From Elephas maximus indicus (Eukaryota; Chordata; Mammalia; Proboscidea; Elephantidae): DNA of 64,000 nt. Position 1 is the stretch's first letter. Every line of letters starts with the position of its first letter. Below, piece after piece: positions 32,265 through 43,311 of the stretch. The notes beneath the pieces are model-generated. The model saw only the letters and a list, made by a program, of their open reading frames with translations. It was not told the origin of the DNA and ran no database searches. The stretch lies in contig NC_064821.1 in assembly GCF_024166365.1 (NCBI RefSeq), forward strand, positions 52,665,093 to 52,729,092, read 5' to 3'. The position numbers were made by a program, and so were the translations under genes.

Positions 32265-35200
32265 ATGACAGCACTAAACACATACTTACCTATAATTACA
32301 CTGAATGTAAATGGACTAAATGCACCAATAAAGAGACAGAGAGTCTCAGACTTGATAAACAAATATGATCCGTCTATATGCTGCCTACAAGAGACACACC
32401 TTAGACTTAGAGACACAAACAAACTAAAACTCAAAGGATGGAAAAAAATATATCAAGCAAACAACAATCAAAAAAGAGCAGGAGTAGCGATATTAATTTC
32501 TGACAAAATAGACTTCAGAGTTAAATCCACCACAAAGGATAAAGAAGGACACTACGTATGATTAAAGGGACAATTGACCAGGAAGATACAACCATATTAA
32601 ATATTTATGCACCCAATGACAGGGCTGCAAGATACATAAAACAAACTTTAACAGAACTGAAAAGTGAGATAGACACCTCCACAATTATAGTAGGAGACTT
32701 CAACACACCACTTTCAGAGAAGGATAGGACTTCCAATAAGAAGCTCAATAGAGACACAGAAGACCTAATCGCTACAACCAACCAAGTTGACCTCATAGAC
32801 TTATGCAGAACACTCCACCCAACAGCTGCAAAGTACACTTTTTTTTTCTAGTGCACATGTAACATTCTCTAGAATAGATCACATATTAGGTCATAAAACA
32901 AACCTTTGCAGAATCCAAAACATCGAAATATTACAAAGCATCGTCTCAGACCACAAGGCCATAAAAGTAGAAATCAATAACAGAAAAATCAGGGAAGAGG
33001 AATCAAATACTTGGAAACTGAACAATACCCTGCTCAAAAAAGACTGGGTTATAGAAGACATTAAGGAGGAAATAAAGAAATTCATAGAATGCAACAAGAA
33101 TGAAAACACTTCCTATCAAAACCTCTGGGACGCAGCAAAAGCAGTGCTCAGAGGTCAATTTATATCGATAAATACACACATACATAAAGAAGAAAGGGCC
33201 AAAATCAGAGAACTGTCCCTACAACTTGAACAAATGGAAAGACAGCAGCAAAAGAATCCATCAGGCACCAGAAGAAAACAAATAATAAAAATTAGAGCTG
33301 AACTAAATGAAATAGAGAACAGAAAAACAATTGAGAGAATTAAGAAAGCCAAAACCTGGTTCTTTGAAAAAATTAACAAAATTGATAAACCATTGGCCAG
33401 ACTGACTAAAGAAATACAGGAAAGGAAACAAATAACCTGAATAAGAAACGAGCTGGGCCATATCACAACAGACCCAACTGAAATTAAAAGAATCGTATCA
33501 GATTATTACGAAAAAGTATACTCTAACAAATTTGCAAACCTAGAAGAAATGGATGAATTCCTAGAAAAACACTACCCACCTAAACTAACAATCAGAAGTA
33601 GAACAACTAAATAGACCCATAACAAAAAACAGATTGAAAAGGTAATGAAAAAACTCCCAACAAAAAAAAGCCCTGGCCTGGACGGCTTCACTGCAGAGTT
33701 CTACCAAACTTTCAGAGAAGAGTTAACACCACTACTACTAAAGGTATTTCAAAGCATAGTAAATGATAGCATACTACCTAACTCATTCTATGAAGCCACC
33801 ATACCCCTGATACCAAAACCAGGTAAAGACACCACAAAAAAAAGGAAATTACAGACCTATATCCCTCATGAACATAGATGAAAAATCCTGAACAAAATTC
33901 TAGCCAATAGAATTCAACAACATATCAAAAAAATAATCCACCATGATCAAGTGGGATTTATACCAGGTATGCAAGGTTGGTTTAATATTAGAAAAACCAT
34001 TAATGTAATCCACCATATAATAAAAAAAAAGACAAAAACCACATGATCTTATCAATTGATGCAGAAAAGGCATTTGACAAAGCCCAACACCCATTCTTGA
34101 TAAAAACTCTCAGCAAAATAGGAATTGAAGGAAAATTCCTCAACATAATAAAGGGCATCTATACAAAGCCAACAGCCAACATCATTCTAAATGGAGAGAG
34201 CCTGAAAGCATTTCCCTTGAGAACAGGAACCAGACAAGGATGCCCTTTATCACCGCTCTTATTCAACATTGTGCTAGAGGTCCTAGCCAGAGCAATTAGG
34301 CTAGACAAAGAATAAAGCGCATCCAGATTGGCAAGGAAGAAGTAAAAGTATCTCTATTTGCAGATGACATGATCTTATACATAGAAAATCGTAAGGAATC
34401 CTCAAGAAAACTACTGAAACTAATAGAAGAGTTTGGCAGAGTCTCAGGTTACAAGATAAACATACAAAAATCACTTGGATTCCTCTACATCAACAAAAAG
34501 AACACTGAAGAGGAAATCACCAAATCAATACCATTCACAGTGGCCCCCAAGAAGATAAAATACTTAGGAATAAATCTTACCAAAGATGTAAAAGACCTAT
34601 ACAAAGAAAAGTACAAAGTAATAGTGCAAGAAACTAAAAGGGACCCACATAAACGGAAAAACATACCTTGCTCATGGTTAGGAAGACTGAACATAGTAAA
34701 AATGTCTACTCTACAAAAAGCCATCTATACATACAATGCACTTCCCATCCAAATTCCAATGACATTTTTTAAAGTGATGGAGAAACAAATCACCAACTTC
34801 ATATGGAAGGGAAAGAAGCCCTGGATAAGTAAAGCACTACTGAAAAAGAAGAAGAAAGTGGGAGGCCTCACTCTACCTGATTTTAGAACATATTATACAG
34901 TCACAGTAGTCAAAACAGCCTGGTACTGGTACAACAACAGGCACATAGACCAATGGAACAGAATTGAGAACCCAGATATAAATCCATCCACATATGAGCA
35001 GCTGATATTTGACAAAGGCCCAGTGTCAGTTAATTGGGGAAAAGATAGTCTTTTTAACAAATGGTGCTGGCATAACTGGATATCCATTTGCAAAAAAAAT
35101 GAAACAGGACCCATACCTCACACCATGCACAAAAACTAACTCCAAGTTGATCAAAGACCTAAACATAAAGACTCAAACAATAAAGATCATGGAAGAAAAA

Positions 35201-36108
35201 ATAGGGGAAATGTTAGGAGCCCTAATACAAGGCATAAACAGAATACAAAACATTAGTAAAAATGAGAAAGAGAAACCAGATAACTGGGAGCTGCTAAAAA
35301 TCAAACACCTATGCTCATCTAAAGACTTCACAGAAACAGTAAAAAGACCACCTACAGATTGGGAAAACTTTTCAGCTATGACATCTCTGACCAGCACCTG
35401 ATCTCTCAAATCTATATGATTCTGTTAAAACTCAACCATGAAAAGACAAACAACCCAATCAAAAAGTGGGCAAAGGATATGAACACGCACTTCACTAAAG
35501 AAGATATTCAGGCAGCCAACAGATACATGAGAAAATGCTCTCGATCATTAGCCATTAGAGAAATGCAAATTAAAACTACGATGAGATTCCATCTCACTCC
35601 GACAAGGCTGGCATTAATCCAAAAAACACAAAATAATAAATGTTGGAGAGGCTGTGGAGAGATTGGAACTCTTATACACTGCTGGTGGGAATGTAAAATG
35701 GTACTTTGGAAATCTATCTGGCGTTTTCTTAAAAAGTTAGAAATAGAACTACCATACAACCCAGAAATCCCACTCCTCTGAATATACCCTAGAGAAATAA
35801 GAGCCTTTACACGAACAGATATATGCACACCCATGTTTATGGTGGCACTGTTTACAATAGCAAAAAGCTGGAAGCAACCAAGGTGTCCATCAATGGATGA
35901 ATGGTTAAATAAATTATGGTATATTCACACAATGGAATACTATGCATTGATAAAGAACAATGACGAATCTGTGAAACATTTGATAACATGGAGGAACCTG
36001 GAAGGCATTATGCTGCGTGAAATTAACCCATTGCCACTGAGTCGATTCCAACTCATAGCGACCCTACAGGACAGATTAGTCAGATGCAAAAGGACAAATA
36101 CTGTATAA
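32265..36108 (+). pseudogene. L1 ORF2 (endonuclease-reverse transcriptase), broken
   Basis: L1 ORF2p nicks target DNA and reverse-transcribes L1 RNA. The endonuclease start (ITLNVNGLNAPIKR, CCLQETHL) is open to about 32560; then a frame change (LNIYAPNDRAARYIKQ, IIVGDFNTPLS) and another at a T run near 32850. The RT region shows [16 protein letters not shown] (about 33670), [10 protein letters not shown] (34045), [15 protein letters not shown] (34220) and an intact FADD (34357-34368). The C-terminal CCHC knuckle (CWRGC...HCWWEC) is at about 35640-35695. At least six frame changes and several stops, including TGA at 35779-35781, make it dead. Total length is close to the usual 1,275 codons. 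Confidence 0.92.
36028..36078 (-). mobile_element. Tail-only SINE insertion in the L1
   Basis: About 50 bp of reversed SINE 3' end (cactgagtcgattccaactc, tagcgaccctacaggacag) interrupts the L1 phrase that should read gaaataagtcagatgcaa. Short atta words flank it. Confidence 0.75.
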
Positions 36109-37121
36109 GACCACTATTATAAGTTCTTGAGAAATAGTATAAACTGAGAAGAACACATTCTTTTGTGGTTATGAGAGGGGGGAGGGAGCGAGGGTTGGAG
36201 AGGGTTATTTACTGATTAGTTAGTAGATGAGAACTACTTTAGGTGAAGGGAAGGACAATACTCAATACAGGGAAGGTCAGCTTAACCAGACTGGACCAAA
36301 AGCAAAGAAGTTTCCAGGATAAACTGAATGCTTCAAAGGTCAGCGGAGCAAGGGCTGGGGTTGGGGGACTATGACTTAAGGTGACTTCTAAGTAAATTGG
36401 CAAAATAAATTCTATTATGAAAACATTCTGCATCCCGCTTTGAACTGTGGCGTCTGGGGTCTTAAATGCTAACAAGCGGCCATCTAAGATGCATCCATTG
36501 GTCTCAACCCACCTGGATCAAAGGAGAATGAAGAACACCAAGGTCACACGATAACTATGAGCCTGAGACAGAAAGAGCCACATGAACTACAGACTTACAT
36601 CATCCTGAGACCAGAAGAACTAGATGGTGCCCGGCTACAACCGATGACTGCCCTGACAGGGAGCACAACAGAGAACCCCTGAGGGAGTAGAAGATCAGTG
36701 GGATGCAGACCCCAAATTCTCATAAAAAGACCAGACTTAATGGTCTGACTAAGACCAGAAGAATCCCAGCGGTCATGGTCCCCAAACCTTCTGTTGGCCC
36801 AGGACAGGAACCATTTCCGAAGACTACTCATCAGACATGGAAGGGACTGGAGAATGGGTTGGAGAGAGATGCTGATGAAGAGTGAGCTACTTGTACCAGG
36901 TGGACACTTGAGACTGTATTGGCAACTCCTGTCTGGAGGGGAGATGGGAGGGTTAGAAACTGGCAAAACGGTCACGAAAGGAGAGACTGGAAGGAGGGAG
37001 CGGGCTGACTCATTAGGGGGAGAGTAAATGGGAGTATGTGGTAAGGTGTATATAAGCTTATATGTGACAGACTGACTTGATTTGTAAACTTTCACTTAAA
37101 GCACAATAAAAATTATTAAAA
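36109..37121 (+). mobile_element. 3' UTR of the full-length L1
   Basis: Contains tctggggtcttaaatgctaa and aacaagcggccatctaagat, also seen in the fragment at 60656-61255, and ends tttcacttaaagcacaataa plus A tail. Confidence 0.85.
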
Positions 37122-37136
37122 AAAAATATCCCTATA

Positions 37137-37585
37137 ACACTGAGATACAGATCTTAAATTCTCGTAAATAAGACCAGGCTTAACAGTCTGACTGAGACTG
37201 GTGGAACCCTGATAGTCATGGTCCCCGGACCCTTTGTTAGCCCAAGATTGGAACCATTCCTGAAACTAACTCTACAGACAGGGATTAGCCTGGACTACAA
37301 GATAGACAATGATGCTGGTGAGGAGTGAACTTCATGGCTCAGGTAGACACACGAGACTATGTGAACAACTCCTGGCTGGTGGCGAGTTGAGAAGGCAGAG
37401 GGGAACAGGAGCTGGTTGAATGGGCACGGTGAATACAGGGTGGAGAGGAGGAATGTGCTGTCTCATTAGGGGGAGAGCAGCTGGGAGTACACGGCGGGGT
37501 GTGTATGGCTTATTGTATGAGAGACTGACTTGATTCGTAAACTTTCACGGAAAGCACAATAAATACATTAAATATATATATATAT
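37137..37585 (+). mobile_element. Second L1 3' end at the same target
   Basis: A 5'-truncated L1 3' UTR (gatagtcatggtccccggac, attagggggagagcagctgg, ttcacggaaagcacaataaa). It is bounded by aaaaatatccctata on the left and atatccctgta (37586-37596) on the right, two copies of the target used by the full-length L1. An (AT)n run ends it. Confidence 0.85.
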
Positions 37586-38357
37586 ATATCCCTGTAGTTA
37601 GTTATAATTATAACAACAAAAACATTTTTCGTATACCCAGCTTACATGTGTTAATATACCTACAAAGCTAAAACTCTATGCTAATTTACTTTTTTGAACG
37701 TTCTAATACACTCTGATCAGAGCTGTCGTTATCACCCAATTACAACGATGCTTTGAATCACGTGGTTTTATCTGCACGTGCCACAAGCACGTGCTGTTAT
37801 TTTTGTTATTACTGGTGTTTTTATAGTTGCTGAGTTTCTTGAATTTTCTAGTGTTTTAGCTACAATATTGTGGTAATTTGCATTTGTGAATCTATATCAA
37901 TGACATCAATACCTTTTTGAGAATGAAGTAGTAATTAAAGGAAAAGAAGAAAAATTAAAAATAATATTATTAATATTATAACTAATAATGTTATAATTCA
38001 ATGCAGAAAAATTTTACAAAACAATTTTGTTATTAACATTCACAATCTAAAAAATATTACATTTCATCAATTTACAATGATATTTATCACATATTATTCT
38101 ATGATTAAAATTGATAATAAACATTACTAAGTATTCTGTATGGTCTGGTACAGGAGGATGTCTATGGGGGGAGGGGAGTGACACCATGAGTTACTGCACT
38201 GGGTGACACCAACCTAGTGACACCACTGTCTGTAGCCCCAGCGTTCCTTGGTGATCCTCATATGTGCTTCTGTCTCCCCCAGCTTGTACCTAATCTATTC
38301 CTTTTATATCTCAAAAGTGATTAGGTTTAGAACACACCCAACACTTATATGGCCTCA

Positions 38358-38872
38358 TGTCTTAGTTATCTAGGGCTGCTCTAACAGAAATACCATAAAT
38401 GGGTGGCTTTAACAAACAGAAATTTATTCTTTAAAAGTCTAGGAGGCTAGAAATCTGAATTCAGGGTGCCAGCTCTAGGGGAAGGCATTCTTACTCCATT
38501 GGCTCTAGGGGAAGGTCCTGATCATCAATCTCCCCCTAGTCTAGGAGCTTCTTGGGGCAGGGACGCCCAGTCCAAAGGACACACTCTGCTCCCAGCTCTT
38601 ATTGCTTGGTGGTTATGAGGTCCCTCTCCTCTCTGTTCACTTCTCTCTTTTATATCTCAAAAGAGATTGATTCACGATACAACCTAATCCTGTAGATTGT
38701 ACCCTGCCTCGTTAACATAACTGCCTCTAATCCTGCCTCAATAACATCACAGAAGTTAGGATTTACAACACACAGGATAATCACATCAGATCCCCAAATG
38801 GTGGACAACCACAAAATATTGGGAATCATGGCCTAGCCAAGTTGTTTGGGGGGTACAATTCAATCCATAACA
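38358..38872 (-). mobile_element. Solo LTR, MaLR-type, antisense, inside the older LTR
   Basis: 515 bp, tgtcttagttatctaggg to caattcaatccataaca, with the perfect 5-bp duplication cctca at 38353-38357 and 38873-38877. It carries gggaatcatggcctagccaa near the end, missing from the shorter LTRs. No internal retroviral sequence. Confidence 0.9.
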
Positions 38873-38980
38873 CCTCATTAACATAACAAAACAGACCCTA
38901 TTCCCAAATAGGATTCCATCCACACACAGGGGTTAGGATTGCAACACATATGTTGGGGGGACACAATTCAACCCACAACA

Positions 38981-39312
38981 AATGTTATTGCTTCTTCTTC
39001 CCTGTTCCCTCTTGAACCTCCCCATCCTCTCCCTCTGGACCTGGCCAGTCACCCTTTCCAAGCTTTCTTGCTTCGAAGTCCAGCCCTTTTTACTTAGAGA
39101 GGGGTCATCACTGCCCCCTTGGTGGCACACTGCCCCAAACTGCCTTGGGCCCATTCTTTCACAGGAGAACCATGAGAGCAAGTGCAGAATCTGGGGCTGG
39201 AAGGACGAAGAGCCAGCTGTCACCTAGGAGGCTCTAAGGTGGCGATGAGTCGGAGATAGTCTTACTGTCCCTTTCTATTCTGAAAATGCCTCTCAAGAAG
39301 AGACTGGGTTTC
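38981..39312. other. Unassigned intron DNA
   Basis: No repeat or gene recognised. Confidence 0.4.
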
Positions 39313-39430
39313 TTCAGCCAAAGACTGAACAGGCCCATGAAACAAAACAAGACGAAAGGGGCACAGCAGCCCTGGGGCAGGGCCTGGAAGACAGGAGGGA
39401 ACAAGAAAGCTGGGACTAGGGAACTCAGGG
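39313..39430 (+). mobile_element. L1 3' UTR fragment (older type)
   Basis: cttcagccaaagactgaaca, gcccatgaaacaaaacaaga and agaaagctgggactaggg match the order at 46715-46840. Confidence 0.65.
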
Positions 39431-39861
39431 TTTGGAATATTGAATATACCACAGACTACCCAAAGAATATAGGGTCTCTATGACTCAGAATTGACTCAAC
39501 GGCAATGGGTTTGGTTTGGTTTTTGGTACCAAAAGAATGAACAAATCTGTCTTGGAAGAAGTACAGCCAGAATGTTCATTAGAAGCAAGGATGGTGAGAC
39601 TTTGTCTTACGTACTTTGGACATGTTCTTAGGAGGGACCAGTCCCTGGAGAAGGACATCTTACTTGGTAAGTAAAGGGTCAATGAAAAAGAGGAAGATCC
39701 TTAATGAGATGGATTGACACAGTGGCTCCAACAATGGACTCAAATATAGCAACGATTGTGAGGATGGAGGAAGACCACGCAGTGTTCCATTCTGTTGCAC
39801 GTACGATCACTAGGAGTTCGAACAAACTCAGTGGCACCTAACAACAACAACAACAGCAATA
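39431..39861 (+). mobile_element. RTE LINE 3' fragment, split by a SINE tail
   Basis: ttggaatattgaatatacca, then after the insertion gaacaaatctgtcttggaag and gcactcagtgg-like ctcagtggcacctaacaaca with AAC repeats. Stops throughout. Confidence 0.85.
39470..39527 (+). mobile_element. Tail-only SINE insertion in the RTE fragment
   Basis: Contains only gggtctctatgactcagaat, tgactcaacggcaatgggtt and a gtttggttttt tail. Flanks acccaaagaat and accaaaagaat look like an 11-bp target duplication with one mismatch. Confidence 0.75.
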
Positions 39862-39872
39862 AAGTAGAGAAT

Positions 39873-40080
39873 ATATTTGTTGTTGTCAAGTGCTGTCAAG
39901 CCGGTTCTGACTCATAGCAACCCCACGTGACAGAGTAGAACTGCCCCATAGGGTCTCCTAGGCGGTAATCTTTATGGAAACAGATGGCCAGGTCTTTCTC
40001 CCTAGGAGCTGCTGGGTGGGTTCAAACTGCCAACCTTCCGGTTAGCAGCCAAGCGCTTAACTGTCGAGTCACCAGGCTGC
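39873..40080 (-). mobile_element. SINE class S1L, antisense, full length
   Basis: gtgctgtcaagccggttctg, taggcggtaatctttatgga, ccaaccttccggttagcagc. Confidence 0.9.
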
Positions 40081-40710
40081 TTATATTAAAAATTATTTGT
40101 CATTTATCTGAAATTCAACGTTAATTAGGCAACCTGGGTTGGTTTGTTTGGCTGGTTGTTTTTTGTATTTTGCTAATCAGCTTTTGGGCACCCTGGCACC
40201 CCCTTGCCCTCTTCCCTCGACACAGCAGCAGCAGGGCAGTTCCTCCTGGTTCCGCAGACCTAGACCCCTTGGCCCTGGGTAGCTTGGATGGCAGGGACCT
40301 GTCAGCCTTGACGACATTTTCTTCCCTCCCCATCAGCGCTGTGGCCGCCCATAAGGTTCACCAGAGAGACACACACATTTTTGTAACCATCAGAGCAAGT
40401 CAAGGTCGCAGGGAGAGAGCGTGGCTCCTGCCTCTCTTGGGGAGGCAGCGGCAGGGAGGTAACGGCAGGGCACGGAGGCAGGATCTCCTCTGCTCCTTCC
40501 TTTGAATTCCCTCCCCTGTTGGAGGCAGAGCACCTGCCTAGAAAGCCCTAGAGCAAGTACCCGGATGAAGCCCAATTCTCTTTGGCAGGAAGCGGATGGT
40601 CAGTGTGGTGGGGACCAGGATCCAGGAGGTCCCGGTGCAACCACCAGCTCTGTCTTATCTCTTGGTGTGACCTTAGGCAAATCACATCAGCACTCTGGGT
40701 CTCCTGAAAC
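40081..40710. other. Repeat-poor intron DNA
   Basis: No repeat recognised over about 630 bp. Short open frames on both strands lack domains. A possible conserved intronic element, but this cannot be judged by eye. Confidence 0.35.
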
Positions 40711-40876
40711 CAGAAAACCAAACCTACTGCCATCGAGTTCATTCTGACTCCTAGCGACCCTATAGGACAGAGTAGAACTGCCCCATAGAGTTTCCAAGGA
40801 GCACCTGGTGGATTCGAACTTCAGACCTTTTGGTTAACAGCTGTAGCTCTTAACCACTACACCACTAGGGTTTCCA
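40711..40876 (-). mobile_element. SINE class S1, antisense
   Basis: accaaacctactgccatcga, tataggacagagtagaactg, accactacaccactagggtt. Confidence 0.9.
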
Positions 40877-40879
40877 AAG

Positions 40880-41075
40880 TCAACCCAAAACCAAACCCAC
40901 TGCTGGCAAGTCAATTCTGACTGTAGAACAGAGTAGAACTGCCCCATGGGGTTTCCAAGGCTGTAATCTTTACAGAAGCAGAGTGCCACATCTTTCTGCT
41001 GTGAATTGGCTGGTGGGTCCAAAACACTGACCTTTAACAGCCGAGCACCTTAACCACTGCGCCATTAGGGCTCCT
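40880..41075 (-). mobile_element. SINE class S1L, antisense
   Basis: accaaacccactgctggcaa, ggctgtaatctttacagaag, ccttaaccactgcgccatta. Confidence 0.9.
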
Positions 41076-41132
41076 CTCCTAGTTAAAGCAGAGTAATTAT
41101 ATTAATAATAGCTGACATTTACATGCTAGTTA

Positions 41133-41379
41133 AAAGGTCCCTAACCCTGGGTGGTGCAAATGGTTTGCATTCCACTACTAATCTAAGGGTTCGTGTTTTG
41201 AGCCCACCTACTGGTGGTGTTTTTTTTTTTTTTTTTTTTTTAGCAGTACCAGGGAAGAAAGACCTGGCTATCTGCGTTCGTAAAGACTACAGCCAAGAAA
41301 GCCCTATGGAGCCCAGTTCTACTCTCTAACACACGGGGGCAGCACGAGTCAGAATCCACTTGATGACAGCGGGTTTGAT
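41133..41379 (+). mobile_element. SINE class S2 with an internal T run
   Basis: aaccctgggtggtgcaaatg, gaagaaagacctggctatct, cagaatccacttgatgacag. A run of about 22 T (41219-41240) sits in the middle of the body, where S2 copies have about ten mixed bases. Confidence 0.85.
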
Positions 41380-41417
41380 AGCATAGTTACTGTGTGTCAG
41401 GCACTGTTCTAAGTACC

Positions 41418-41625
41418 TTATAAATAAAGGTACCATCGAGTCATTCCAACTCATGGTGACCCCAAGTGTGTCAGAGTAGAACTGTGCTCCGTAAGGTTTT
41501 CAATGGCTGACTTTTCAGAAGTAGATCACCAAACCTTTCTTTGAGGCACCTCTGGGTGGACTCAAACCACCCACCTTGTGGTTAGCTGAGTGCATGATCC
41601 GTTTGCATCATCCAGAGATTTTACT
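41418..41625 (-). mobile_element. SINE class S2, antisense
   Basis: aaaggtaccatcgagtcatt, aagtagatcaccaaaccttt, caccttgtggttagctgagt. Its partner in opposite orientation ends 38 bp to the left. Confidence 0.85.
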
Positions 41626-41866
41626 TTACAAATAACACCTTTTAAATTCTACCAGCAAACCTGCGAGGTGGGTACCGTTATCATCCCCATTCCATAGATT
41701 AGAAAAATGGGGTACAAAAACGTCACACGTCTACTAAGAAGTAGAGGCAGGATTTGAAGCCAAGCAGCTTGGCACCAGAGTGAAGTCTTTAACCACTTCA
41801 CCCGGCTGCCTCTGGGGCAGTACAAGAATAAACACAAACGCAGGAAGAGGAGGGAAGGCAGCGGTT

Positions 41867-42200
41867 AACATCTTTTGAGCACCGACTCTGTGCTCAGGAG
41901 CCCTGGTGGCGCAATGGTTAAGTGCTCAGCTGCTAACTGAAAAAGGTTGGTGGTTTGAACCCACTCCGCTGCTCCACGGGAGAAAGACCTGACTATCTGC
42001 TCCTGTAAAGATTACAGCCTAGAAAACCCTATGGGGCAGTTCTAGTGTGTCACAGGGGGTTGCTATGAGTTGAAAATCGACTTGCCGGCACCTAACGACA
42101 ACTCTGAGCTTGGCACACTGCAGTGCCCCTTACATAGTCTATCTCATTTAAACCTCACGGCAACCCTATAGTGTAGGACACTGTTACCGCCTTCTGAATT
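41867..42200 (-). mobile_element. MIR SINE, antisense, split by a SINE
   Basis: Starts ttttgagcaccgactctgtg (41871-41890) and resumes at 42111 with the reversed MIR middle, tctatctcatttaaacctca. Confidence 0.75.
41895..42100 (+). mobile_element. SINE class S1L
   Basis: ggagccctggtggcgcaatg, gagaaagacctgactatctg, ggcacctaacgaca. Target duplication actctgtgct (41885-41894) and actctgagct (42101-42110), one mismatch. Confidence 0.9.
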
Positions 42201-42551
42201 CTCTGTTGTTAGCTGCATGGAGTAAGTGCTGAGTAATCCTATTGGATGAATAAGTAAATTCAGGACCAAGGTGAACAAATGGAAAATTTCTTAGTAGATG
42301 AAAAAAAGATACACTAAAGCTAAACTCTCATTTATGTTGTCTTTTATAATGTGTGCCTACAGTTCAGGTCCCTATTATCACAAACCCTTGGGGGCAGGGT
42401 GTATGGGTGTATGCGGCATCTGGGATGGAAGGCTGGAGCCCACTGAGAGTGAGGACATTCCCCCTACTCCCAGCCCTGGCTCTCACCCGTGTAGGTTCTC
42501 AGGTCCCTTCCTTCTTGGTTCTGCCTTTGCTTGCTTTGCCTGTTTTTCACA
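42201..42551. other. Unassigned intron DNA
   Basis: Nothing recognised. Confidence 0.4.
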
Positions 42552-42715
42552 AACCAAAAAAAACCCATTGCTGTCAAGTTGATTTCAACTCATAACAACT
42601 CTATAAAACAAAACAGAACTGCCCCATAGGGTTTCCAAAGCACAGCTGGTGGATTTGAACTGCCAGCCTTTTGGATGGCAGCCGTAGCACTTAACCACTG
42701 TGCCACCAGGTCTTC
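42552..42715 (-). mobile_element. SINE class S1, antisense
   Basis: aaacccattgctgtcaagtt, catagggtttccaaagcaca, taaccactgtgccaccaggt. Confidence 0.9.
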
Positions 42716-43150
42716 ACAAGGGCCCATTAACTCCCTGTGCCCTTGTATTCTTGTTTGCCGAGCAAGTATGTAAGTCAATATCACCATTCCTGTCCCCTTG
42801 GCGCTGAATGGAAAGAAGTAAAGAGTATACCAGCTATTTCACACCTGGGCTGAAAAGCCACAGAACTATAAGTCTTTACTGCACCACTGGCTCTTGATGG
42901 TTGTCATTACTCCTCACCAAGAAGATTCTTTACCCGCATTAGACAGAAGGGTCAATGCAAGCTGAGAGGCTAAGAAACCAGTTCAGGCTGCGGAGGCTAT
43001 GCTCCTTGAGTCCAGGGTACAGAAAATGATGCTTAGCTGGTTCCCACACCCTGGGGTGCCTTCCGTAAGTTACCTGCACCCCTCAGTCCTAGGACCAGTG
43101 AGGTGACCTCTGTGGGTGGAGAACTGAGAGCTGGTGGGTTCCTAACTTCC
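42716..43150. other. Intron DNA, mostly unassigned
   Basis: Weak reversed MIR-like words near 42900-42990 (ctgagaggctaagaaaccag); otherwise nothing recognised. Confidence 0.35.
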
Positions 43151-43167
43151 AAAAGTGAGTTTTTGGA

Positions 43168-43311
43168 ATAGACACGAAAATAGAGAGTCGAGGGAAGTAG
43201 TGTGCTGTCTCATTAGGGGAAGAGCAATTAGGACTATACAGCAAGGTGTGGATAAATTTTTGTATGAGACTGACTTGATCTGTAAACTTCCACTTAAAGC
43301 ACAATAAAAAT
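43168..43311 (+). mobile_element. Severely 5'-truncated L1 (144 bp)
   Basis: The end of the L1 3' UTR (tctcattaggggaagagcaa, ttccacttaaagcacaataa). The perfect 17-bp duplication aaaagtgagtttttgga at 43151-43167 and 43312-43328 shows it is a complete insertion event. It is 290 bp from LRRC38 exon 1, antisense to the gene. Confidence 0.95.

Larger units (their letters stand above)
29033..37121 (+). mobile_element. Full-length L1 (about 8.1 kb), inactive
   Basis: The perfect 15-bp target duplication aaaaatatccctata (29018-29032 and 37122-37136) fixes both ends. Starts ggaggcagggccaagatgg with a YY1-type site (29044-29052), 5' UTR to 30787, ORF1, inter-ORF spacer, ORF2, 3' UTR with aaagcacaataaaaat and an A tail. 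Every reading frame is broken. It carries a small SINE tail near the end of ORF2. Confidence 0.95.
28895..38228. mobile_element. hAT-like DNA transposon, non-autonomous, split by L1s
   Basis: The 8-bp duplication tctgtagc is perfect at 28887-28894 and 38229-38236, which is the hAT hallmark. Ends are cagccactagggagg and, reversed from the right, cagtggtgtcactaggttgg: imperfect terminal inverted repeats. gtgacacc words recur near both ends. Without the two L1s the element is roughly 780 bp, AT-rich in the middle, with no transposase frame. Confidence 0.75.
28720..38980 (-). mobile_element. Solo LTR, MaLR-type, antisense, interrupted (outer layer of the nest)
   Basis: LTR parts lie at 28720-28894, 38237-38357 and 38878-38980, together about 400 bp, starting tgtcttagtgccctagtgct and ending acacaattcaacccacaaca. 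The first break is a hAT-like element, the second another solo LTR. A 5-bp duplication is not clear (gacat versus aatgt). Confidence 0.8.
41091..41820 (-). mobile_element. MIR SINE, antisense, split by two SINEs
   Basis: Parts at 41091-41132 (taatagctgacatttacatg), 41380-41417 (caggcactgttctaagtacc) and 41626-41820 (aaacctgcgaggtgggtacc, atttgaagccaagcagcttg) form one MIR. Confidence 0.8.

Noticed and set aside
34043..35139. Possible active reverse transcriptase
   Set aside because: FADD and other RT motifs are present, but they fall in different frames separated by frameshifts and stops; an L1 pseudogene.
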